41,331 nucleotides of DNA, taken from assembly GCA_934700375.1 (NCBI GenBank), contig CAKUXT010000001.1, forward strand, positions 1 through 41,331. Reading direction: 5' to 3'. How positions within the stretch are numbered: the first letter of the stretch is position 1; each line of letters begins with the position of its first letter. Shown here piece by piece: positions 35,701 through 41,331 of the stretch. A program made the position numbers and the translations under genes. The DNA is from an uncultured Bacilli bacterium (lineage in GTDB: Bacteria > Bacillota_I > Bacilli_A > RFN20 > CAG-288). The notes beneath the pieces are model-generated. The model worked only from the letters and a program-made list of their open reading frames with translations, did no database searches and was not told the DNA's origin.

Positions 35701-36280
35701 GCACGGCTATTATGTCGATAGACCTGTCAGCAAGATTTTAGGCATCGTCAAGACAGGAACAAAGGATGATCCTGTCAGATTGGATAAACCCTATCTCTAC
35801 ATCACCAGAAACAGCGAGTATCAAAGAGCAATCGATGAGCTGAAAGCAAATGCTGTCACCATCACCAAGAGAAGCGAAGACAAAGTCGAGTTCTCTACTG
35901 ATTATGCAAACGACCGCTTCATCGTTCTGAATTATCCTTTCCAGGATGGCTTCAAAGTTCAGGAAGTCAAAGTGAAGGATGACGGAACGACATCTTACGA
36001 GGAAGTCGACCTTTACAAGGCGCAGGGAGGATTCATCTCCTTTGAGGCCAAGAGCGGAAACCGCAATTATGTATTTACTTATAGTAGTCCATATTTCAAA
36101 TTAGGATGCATGGCTACTGCTTTAGGATTGTTTGTCACGTTTTTATGCCTTGCTTATTTCGGCTATCGCCGCAAGCAAGAGAAATTGATTGCGTCTTGTA
36201 CGCTTCATTCGGTTGTCGATGAACATATCTTAAAGGAGAAACATCGCTATGACGACTTTGAAACATCACTTAGAAGGTAA
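32744..36280 (+). CDS. YfhO-family membrane protein (glycosyltransferase-like)
   Basis: A 1178-residue protein. The N-terminal half has about 12 membrane helices with the YfhO pattern: a first loop with GDYSLQEMTFIFNGYDDWHYFF, FPQWDRSVFLGIDNIGG and FYYLFDPF, then LAFAFSGY and MCYLWFH. Residues about 540-1130 form a large extracytoplasmic domain, and a last helix is near 1125-1145. YfhO proteins are GT-C-like enzymes; in Bacillus and Listeria relatives they add sugars to lipoteichoic acid from lipid carriers. The acidic GDYS loop is the expected catalytic place. Only a weak AAGG precedes the ATG. Its 3' end overlaps the PFK gene by 32 bp. Confidence 0.85.
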   Translation: MDITLIKQRTEKYLNQFTASVKEKAKNLYHAFRNPGDKMKCFYLLFIVANLCFIYTWLNHSFTVPLSGDYSLQEMTFIFNGYDDWHYFFRTGEFPQWDRSVFLGIDNIGGNSFYYLFDPFVLILLPFPRDWLLVLQGLEFVPKMVMAGMFFYWYLGSFELSPRNRTIGALAFAFSGYSMCYLWFHFIDSVAFLPLCFLGIEKIIREKDPRAFLVGFFLVAMTSYFFFVVYMIGIFMYALFRYFQTIKERNYNENMAVMGTGILSFIFAVMLGLFVLLPGMAVAKSMPRVTSSSYLESILSAPSLSEKLKAIFTFTGSTAHNQVTPLLNFLFMADDCYYSNLLNVNWYDNMAGSLYATTPILIMFFVSVLDAFKRKKWSYLIGLFIACLLIMTPIGFYLFSGFTVGYARYFILPIACMITWCCLTLERRREIPKTYLDISMVIISVLYAISCYLIIYEVDLFPSHFTGTYWDDKMILIIVCFVYLLICYLVMRPLFHKKQFSYATLALMSINIIGMCNATIICHGTSSISKISSYPEETKIVDMLRNDENGEDFYRIYNTTATRNNSNVPLREGYSGLSDFHSVYPFNAQDFLDRSRIPHGYRNWSMGIYNRRENLETFLGTKYYMVDRVEDNFSTLSVPKAYPERVDSNGYLVYASDYDIPYGYKNILSLTEEEMKALGVNYLKETLDYLKSDACTKAVYVNTNFIDFAFSFSTVMNTSWLVTNLNYKRYEDDLSYGLYEDLNEYPLLRFAMLDENDYNRFVFNKKYNAGKVNLFGDNYPTTDIEEQTTPAKRAAKFQSLLTSSNVDYVPYDKNVDYKSGTVKKPTNPIMLLSSSTGNYARMKITVYSASWPATERNPSGEYAVCDPNDASNQVCLSTFRQENPWAYENGIRPGDRVYNYDTLRDENGNTSADYSRDVLYNSKILITAMDGKGNPTLFCEDADPNDPITGSYISINDDDNIEWRFFDKNDRLISFARHPYVEYKKAHGYYVDRPVSKILGIVKTGTKDDPVRLDKPYLYITRNSEYQRAIDELKANAVTITKRSEDKVEFSTDYANDRFIVLNYPFQDGFKVQEVKVKDDGTTSYEEVDLYKAQGGFISFEAKSGNRNYVFTYSSPYFKLGCMATALGLFVTFLCLAYFGYRRKQEKLIASCTLHSVVDEHILKEKHRYDDFETSLRR

Positions 36281-37442
36281 TGCAGTCTATTTTCAGTCCG
36301 GTGGTCCAACAGCTGTCATCAACACATCTTTTTTAGGCGTTTACGAGACTTTCATGTCTTATCGTGAAACGGAGAAATTCTTCGTTTCACGATATGGAAT
36401 ATCATCTCTTCTTGAGAATAAATTAGAAGAAGTGAAAGGAGACTACTCTTTCCTCCGCTTTGAAAATGGAGCTCATTTCGGCTCCTTGAGAAAATTCCTT
36501 CCTGAAGAAGAGGACTGTGAAATCGGAGCGACATTGGTCGACAGTCTCAAGAAGAACAATATCCGTTATGTCTTTATCAACGGCGGAAACGATTCGATGG
36601 ATACCGCCTATAAAGTCAACCAATATTGCCTCTATCATCACTATGACTGCTATGTCATCGGCATGCCGAAGACCATCGACAATGACCTCTATGGATGCGA
36701 TCATACGCCAGGATATGGAACAGCAGCAAAGTTTGTCTGCAACACGCTTCTTACACTGACTTATGACGAATACAGCTACAAGAAAGGAAAGATCCTTCTT
36801 GTCGAGACGATGGGAAGAGATTCCGGCTATCTTGCTGCTTCCGCTGTCCTTACCGCAGTCCGTGGAAAAAGACCGGATTATATCTATGTTCCGGAAGTCG
36901 ACTTCGACATCGATTCCTTTATGGAAAAGGCGATCAGGACTTATCAGGAAAAAGGTCATTGCATCATTGTCATCAGCGAAGGAATCAAGGATAAAAACAG
37001 AGAACTTGTCTCCTCAAAAGGAAAAAGTGACGCATTCGGCAATAAGATACCGGGAGGCGTTGCAAATTATCTTGCGGCTCTTCTCTCTGAAAAAGGATAT
37101 TCTGCCCGTGCAGTGGAGCTTAACACCCTTCAAAGAGCATCCTCTTATCTTTTGTCTATGACAGACAGCAATGAAGCTTATGAAGTAGGAAAGACCGCTT
37201 TCCTTTCCGCCTACAACAAAGAGAGCGGAAAGATGGTTGCACTGAAGAGAGTTTCCAACAATCCTTATACGATCGAATATCCGCTTATCGATCTTTCTCT
37301 TTCAAGAAGAGAAGCCTCTTCGATGCCGAAAGAATATATCAATGAGACAGGTGACAACATCAAAGACTGCTTTATCGATTATGTAAAGCCGCTCATTGTC
37401 GGCAATGCGGTCGCATTGAAAGATGACGGCCTTTTGGATTAG
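36249..37442 (+). CDS. PPi-type phosphofructokinase
   Basis: Phosphorylates fructose 6-phosphate; 397 residues, cytoplasm. Family motifs: SGGPTAVIN near residue 18, GGNDSMDTA (from 112), PKTIDND (140-146, catalytic Asp144), MGRDSGYLA (188-196) and SEGI. The residue after GG is Asn instead of the Gly-Asp-Gly of ATP enzymes, and the PKTIDND form is typical of pyrophosphate-using enzymes; PPi dependence is therefore inferred. AAAGGAG lies 10 nt before the ATG, inside the end of the YfhO gene, so it is well placed for coupled translation. With MgsA and enolase it makes the third glycolysis-related gene in this window. Confidence 0.9.
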   Translation: MTTLKHHLEGNAVYFQSGGPTAVINTSFLGVYETFMSYRETEKFFVSRYGISSLLENKLEEVKGDYSFLRFENGAHFGSLRKFLPEEEDCEIGATLVDSLKKNNIRYVFINGGNDSMDTAYKVNQYCLYHHYDCYVIGMPKTIDNDLYGCDHTPGYGTAAKFVCNTLLTLTYDEYSYKKGKILLVETMGRDSGYLAASAVLTAVRGKRPDYIYVPEVDFDIDSFMEKAIRTYQEKGHCIIVISEGIKDKNRELVSSKGKSDAFGNKIPGGVANYLAALLSEKGYSARAVELNTLQRASSYLLSMTDSNEAYEVGKTAFLSAYNKESGKMVALKRVSNNPYTIEYPLIDLSLSRREASSMPKEYINETGDNIKDCFIDYVKPLIVGNAVALKDDGLLD

Positions 37443-37507
37443 CTAAATTAGTGAAAAGAGAAAAGGAATGTTTTATCATATAGAGACTTTTTTGAGGTGA
37501 GAGAATT

Positions 37508-40345
37508 ATGAATACCAATTATAAAGATTATATCGTCGTCAAAGGGGCAAGAGAAAACAACCTGAAGAACGTATCCGTCACCATTCCTAAGGATTCCTTG
37601 GTTGTCTTTTCCGGTGTATCAGGAAGCGGAAAATCCACGCTTGCCTTTGATACGATCTTCGCAGAAGGACAGAGAAGATATGTCGAGTCTCTTTCTTCTT
37701 ATGCAAGAATGTTCTTAGGCGATTTTTCAAAACCTGATGTCGATAGCATCGACGGTCTTTCTCCTGCTATCTCCATCGATCAGAAAACCACCTCTCACAA
37801 TCCACGTTCCACTGTCGGAACGGTGACTGAAATCTATGACTATCTCAGACTTTTATATGCAAGAATCGGTGTTCCGTATTGCCCTAATCATCATATTCCG
37901 ATTCAGGCCTCTTCTTTGCAGCAGATCTATAATGCAATCAGAAGCAATCCTGACGGAAGCAAGATCACGATCTATGCACCTGTCGTCCAGAACGAAAAAG
38001 GTACGCATCAGGCTACCCTTTTGAAATTCTTCAATCAAGGATATTCAAGAATCAAGATCGATGATAAACCGCTGACAAGATATGATGAAGTTCCTCTCCT
38101 TGACAAGAACTATAAGCATACAATCGCTTTTGCAATCGATAGACTCATTCTCAATGATGAGAACAAGGACAGACTTTTTGATTCGTTAAGAACGGCTCTT
38201 GATTTTGCAAGAGGATATGTCACGATCGATGTCGATGGAAAAGAGACGCTTTACAGCGAACATCAATCCTGTCCTATCTGTGGTTTCTCCGTACCTCCGC
38301 TTGAACCGAGACTCTTCTCTTTCAATAATCCCTTAGGATGTTGCCCTGACTGCAACGGCTTGGGTGTCAGAATCGAAGCGGATCCCGAAAAGATGATTGC
38401 AGATCCCACGAAGTCGATTGAAGATGGGGCAATCGCCTGCCTTCCGAAGAAGAATCATGACACGATTGAATGGAACGACTTCTATGCTGTTTTGGATAAA
38501 TACAAGATTTCAACAAAGACTCCGTTCAATAAACTTTCTCAGAAGCAGAAAGAAGTTGTTATCTATGGACCGAAAGAGCCTGTCAAGTATGTCTATGAAT
38601 CTTCCTCTGGTTCTAAGATCGTAAAGAATGTAACTGAAGGCCTCAAAGCCAGAATCGATAGACTCTATATGTCTACAAAATCCGAATGGATGAAAACTTA
38701 TTATGGAAGCTTTATGTCGGAAGCCGAATGCCCGACATGCCATGGCGCAAGACTGAATGAGATGGTCCTTTCTATCAGAGTCGGCGGACTGAACATTCAT
38801 GAGCTCTGCTCGATGTCACTAGCAAAGATCTATGATTTCTTCCTCCATTTAGAGCTGACTGCGATGCAGCATAAAATTGCCGATCTCATCATCAATGAAG
38901 TGAAAAACAGACTGAAGTTCCTCATCGATGTCGGACTTGATTATCTCACTCTTTCAAGAGAGGCCTCCACTCTTTCCGGAGGCGAAGCACAACGAATCAG
39001 ACTTGCTACCCAGATCGGAAGCAGACTGACCGGTGTTTTATATGTCCTTGATGAGCCTAGCATCGGACTTCATCAAAGAGATAATGATAAACTCATCAAT
39101 ACTTTGAAGGAGATGAGAGATTTAGGAAATTCACTCATTGTTGTCGAGCATGATGAGGATACGATTCTTTCTGCAGATTACGTCGTTGATATCGGCCCTG
39201 GAGCCGGAGATCATGGCGGAAGCGTTGTCTTCCAGGGCAAAGTCGAAGACTTATTGAAAGATACTTCTTCTTTGACTGCTGATTATCTCACTGGAAGAAA
39301 GATGATTCCCCTTCCTTTAAAGAGAAGAGAGGCAAAGAATTATCTGACGATCAAGAATGCATATTGTCATAATCTGAAACACATTGATGTCAAGGTCCCG
39401 CTCGGTGAATTTGTCTGTGTCACCGGTGTATCAGGAAGCGGAAAATCATCTCTGATTGATCAGGTTCTTTATAAGACGATCAGAAGCAAGATTCTTCTCT
39501 CTGGTGAAAAGACGGAATGCGATGGAATCGCTAACAGCAAACTGATAACGAAAATAATTAATGTATCTCAGGAACCGATTGGTAGAACTCCTAGAAGCAA
39601 TCCTGCAACATACATTAAGGTTTTTGATGATATCAGAGAAGTGTTTGCCAATACCAAGGATGCCAAGATGAAAGGCATGGATAAGTCGATGTTCTCCTTC
39701 AATGTGAGAGGCGGACGCTGTGAGGCCTGCCAGGGCGCTGGTGTTCAGCGCATTTCCATGAACTTCCTTCCTGATGTCTATGTCGAATGCGATGTCTGCC
39801 ATGGAAAGAGATATACGGATGATGTTCTCTCTGTCTATTTCAAAGAGAAGAATATTTCCGATGTCTTGGATATGAGAGCGGAAGAGGCTTTGTCTTTCTT
39901 CTCCGCCTTCCCCAATATCAAAAAGAAACTTCAGACGCTTGTCGATGTCGGTTTAGGATATATGAAGCTTGGGCAACCTTCTACAACATTGTCAGGCGGT
40001 GAAGCGCAGCGTGTCAAACTCGCTTATGAGCTGGAAAGACCGAGCGATGGATCGACTCTCTATATTCTCGATGAGCCGACGACCGGTCTTCATCCTTATG
40101 ATATTGAAAAGCTCATCCGTGTTCTCAATCGTTTGGTCGATAATGGCAACTCAGTCGTTGTTATCGAGCACAATCTCGATGTCATCAAGTCTGCGGATTA
40201 TATCATCGATCTTGGCCCTGAGGGCGGTGACAAGGGCGGTAATCTTGTTTTCGAAGGTACGCCGGATGAGATTGTTTCCTGCAAGGATTCTTATACTGGA
40301 CTTTATCTTGCAAGAGAGATGGAGAAAGAGAAGTATCGTCATTAA
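37508..40345 (+). CDS. uvrA: Excinuclease ABC subunit A
   Basis: Damage-recognition ATPase of nucleotide excision repair; 945 residues, normal length. Two ABC modules: first Walker A GVSGSGKST (36-44) and second GVSGSGKSS (about 640-648). Two ABC signatures (LSGGEAQR) and two Walker B segments (VLDEPSIGLH and ILDEPTTGLH) are visible. Zinc modules: CPICGF...CCPDC (from about C255) and CEACQG...CDVCHG (from about C738). The start has AGGTGAG 8 nt upstream. It is 65 bp after the PFK gene. No uvrB is seen nearby. Confidence 0.97.
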   Translation: MNTNYKDYIVVKGARENNLKNVSVTIPKDSLVVFSGVSGSGKSTLAFDTIFAEGQRRYVESLSSYARMFLGDFSKPDVDSIDGLSPAISIDQKTTSHNPRSTVGTVTEIYDYLRLLYARIGVPYCPNHHIPIQASSLQQIYNAIRSNPDGSKITIYAPVVQNEKGTHQATLLKFFNQGYSRIKIDDKPLTRYDEVPLLDKNYKHTIAFAIDRLILNDENKDRLFDSLRTALDFARGYVTIDVDGKETLYSEHQSCPICGFSVPPLEPRLFSFNNPLGCCPDCNGLGVRIEADPEKMIADPTKSIEDGAIACLPKKNHDTIEWNDFYAVLDKYKISTKTPFNKLSQKQKEVVIYGPKEPVKYVYESSSGSKIVKNVTEGLKARIDRLYMSTKSEWMKTYYGSFMSEAECPTCHGARLNEMVLSIRVGGLNIHELCSMSLAKIYDFFLHLELTAMQHKIADLIINEVKNRLKFLIDVGLDYLTLSREASTLSGGEAQRIRLATQIGSRLTGVLYVLDEPSIGLHQRDNDKLINTLKEMRDLGNSLIVVEHDEDTILSADYVVDIGPGAGDHGGSVVFQGKVEDLLKDTSSLTADYLTGRKMIPLPLKRREAKNYLTIKNAYCHNLKHIDVKVPLGEFVCVTGVSGSGKSSLIDQVLYKTIRSKILLSGEKTECDGIANSKLITKIINVSQEPIGRTPRSNPATYIKVFDDIREVFANTKDAKMKGMDKSMFSFNVRGGRCEACQGAGVQRISMNFLPDVYVECDVCHGKRYTDDVLSVYFKEKNISDVLDMRAEEALSFFSAFPNIKKKLQTLVDVGLGYMKLGQPSTTLSGGEAQRVKLAYELERPSDGSTLYILDEPTTGLHPYDIEKLIRVLNRLVDNGNSVVVIEHNLDVIKSADYIIDLGPEGGDKGGNLVFEGTPDEIVSCKDSYTGLYLAREMEKEKYRH

Positions 40346-40414
40346 TCAGTAATGCTTTCTTTACACGGCTTTGTGATGTAAACTGATTATAGATGATGAG
40401 TGAGGAAACATTTG

Positions 40415-40513
40415 ATGTTTATTTATGAATTTGCATCTGGTTGGTTTGGATTCATTATAGATTTGTTGTTGGCTGAAACAGGTGAAGGAGATCATTTAAA
40501 TGAACCATGGTGA
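40415..40513 (+). CDS. Possible 32-residue membrane-associated peptide
   Basis: Reads MFIYEFASGWFGFIIDLLLA then an acidic end. GAGGAA (40402-40407) is a good ribosome site 7 nt upstream. It overlaps the start of the next gene by 14 nt in another frame. The hydrophobic first half (about 20 residues) could sit in the membrane. It may be a small protein or a leader that couples translation of the next gene. Confidence 0.4.
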   Translation: MFIYEFASGWFGFIIDLLLAETGEGDHLNEPW

Positions 40514-40904
40514 TAACGAAAAGTGTTCCCCTTGGATCACTTTTCAAGTTTTCTTATGGGCGTTTTTTGGACTCTTGCCAGCATTTCTTTTACCCCTTTT
40601 GTTTGATTATCTTGTATGGCGCTTTAAATTGGATGGATACTGGAATTTTATCTTTTTCGTTATATACATGGGATATCTATTGTTAGTTAATTACATTGGT
40701 ATTAAGAATTTTATGAAGTGGACAGATAATGACTTTTTAAGAATAAAAAAGTTATTTTTTGTACAAAAAGTCAAAGCGGAATCCTTGGAAAAAACGTTGA
40801 CGGATGCTCATCTTGTTCCTATCGGGAAAAAAGGTGACATGTGGTGGAAAAAGAAAAACTATCTGATTTCTAGTAAACTATACCCCGTAATTAGGACACG
40901 ATAA
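40500..40904 (+). CDS. Small two-helix membrane protein, unknown, possibly truncated by an insertion element
   Basis: 134 residues, starting MNHGDNEKCSPW. Two hydrophobic regions at about 12-42 (the second half rich in Leu/Pro) and 50-70, then a Lys-rich tail with VGK-type segment PIGKKGDMWWKKK. AAGGAGA is well placed before the ATG. No family recognised. Its last codons (YPVIRTR) are read from CTATACCCCG...TTAGGACACG, a sequence that resembles the TTGGACA-containing end of IS3-type elements. The natural C-terminus may therefore be lost. Confidence 0.55.
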   Translation: MNHGDNEKCSPWITFQVFLWAFFGLLPAFLLPLLFDYLVWRFKLDGYWNFIFFVIYMGYLLLVNYIGIKNFMKWTDNDFLRIKKLFFVQKVKAESLEKTLTDAHLVPIGKKGDMWWKKKNYLISSKLYPVIRTR

Positions 40905-40913
40905 CAGAAAACA

Positions 40914-40978
40914 AAAACCGCCATCCAGTGAACTAACTATGTAATAATATAAGAAGTTAGTTGCTGGATGGCGGTTTT
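40914..40978. repeat. Long inverted repeat before the IS-type orfA
   Basis: Arms 40914-40928 with 40964-40978 pair perfectly over 15 bp (AAAACCGCCATCCAG), then AACTAACT (40931-40938) with AGTTAGTT (40955-40962), with a small bulge and a 16-nt loop; T/A runs on both sides. It probably acts as a bidirectional terminator that insulates the element from outside transcription. Confidence 0.8.
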
Positions 40979-41008
40979 CTGTCATCAGTCCGGAAATGGG
41001 GGACCGAT

Positions 41009-41331
41009 ATGAGCAAGAAAAGATTCACCAAGGAGCAGATAGAGATTCTAAGCAGGAACGAGAATGTGCACAAGGTCACGGACAAGTACATTGTGTTCGA
41101 GGCCGACTTCAAGCGCCTCTGCCTGGAAAACGTCAAAAAAGGAATCACTCTCCGACAGACTTTCATCGACTGTGGATTTGACATCGATATCATTGGTTTC
41201 GAAAGAATGAAAGATGCCTATCAAAATTGGAAGAGACTCGACAACGAGAACAAAGAACTGAAGACCGGCCATTATGGAGGCGGAAGACCGAGAAAAAATC
41301 CGATGACGCCAGAAGAAATAATCGCCTCCCA
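41009..41331 (+). CDS. IS3-family-like transposase OrfA (N-terminal part, runs off the window)
   Basis: An open frame from ATG 41009 to the right edge with no stop (107 codons visible), preceded by GGGGGA. It begins MSKKRFTKEQIEIL. Motifs match the helix-turn-helix OrfA-like proteins of Gram-positive IS3 elements: KYIVFEADFKRLCLE, GITLRQTFIDCGFDIDIIG, ERMKDAYQNWKR, followed by a Gly/Arg stretch GGGRPRKNP. It would bind the element's ends and be fused by frameshift to the catalytic OrfB, which lies outside. Codon use (CTG, CGC, CTC, GTC) is GC-richer than the neighbours, consistent with a mobile element. Confidence 0.75.
   Translation, partial: MSKKRFTKEQIEILSRNENVHKVTDKYIVFEADFKRLCLENVKKGITLRQTFIDCGFDIDIIGFERMKDAYQNWKRLDNENKELKTGHYGGGRPRKNPMTPEEIIAS

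Noticed and set aside
36423..36959. A 178-codon minus-strand frame inside the PFK gene
   Set aside because: Fully antisense to a conserved glycolytic gene with all motifs intact; no ribosome site.
37468..37500. A 10-codon leader frame before uvrA (ATG 37468 to TGA just before uvrA)
   Set aside because: Its ribosome site is too close to the ATG and the peptide has no regulatory signature.

Overview
The window looks like chromosome from a moderately AT-rich, low-GC Gram-positive bacterium, most likely a gut-type Bacilli/Erysipelotrichia/RF39-like lineage. The evidence is lipobox lipoproteins with AGGAGG-type ribosome sites, a YfhO membrane protein, a PPi-type phosphofructokinase, CsoR copper control and an LytS-class two-component system. 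TGA acts as a stop at the ends of mgsA, copA and others, so there is no mycoplasma-type recoding. The taxon is an inference; there is no rRNA or tRNA in the window.

Layout. 1-588: 3' end of a surface protein. 709-2159: methylglyoxal synthase and a FliB-like cysteine-cluster protein. 2203-10341 (minus): a five-gene MoxR/DUF58/VWA (Bat-like) membrane operon. 10942-17614: two tandem lipoproteins of more than 1000 residues, each made of eight copies of an unrecognised ~120-residue repeat; the truncated protein at position 1 appears to belong to the same family. 17693-18255: two overlapping small membrane-protein genes. 18345-22884 (minus): an unusual two-component operon with two tandem paralogous 7TM sensors (one intact histidine kinase, one apparent pseudokinase) and a REC-SARP-like response regulator. 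23039-24337: enolase. 24596-27671: copper operon copA-copZ-csoR with a clear CsoR-type operator. 28073-29984: an unrecognised acidic exported protein and a multi-pass membrane protein. 29992-30826 (minus): Nudix hydrolase and Vsr-type endonuclease. About 30862-30969 (minus): a candidate small RNA with its own promoter, 5' hairpin and UUCG terminator. 31227-36280: an O-antigen-ligase-like protein and a YfhO protein, divergently arranged. 36249-40345: PPi-PFK and UvrA. 40415-40904: a small ORF and a small membrane protein. 41009-end: the start of an IS3-type orfA that runs off the window.

How the parts may work together. The Bat-like operon, the repeat lipoproteins and the duplicated 7TM sensors form a block devoted to the cell envelope. 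Three surface or exported-protein genes (10942, 14453, 28073) share LacI/CcpA-type motifs of the form TGTAA-S-CG in their long AT-rich upstream regions, suggesting common control, possibly by carbon status. The most novel-looking items are the repeat-lipoprotein family, the kinase/pseudokinase pair, the candidate small RNA and the exported-protein/membrane-protein pair at 28-30 kb. All functional statements rest on reading motifs by eye; no database search was run.
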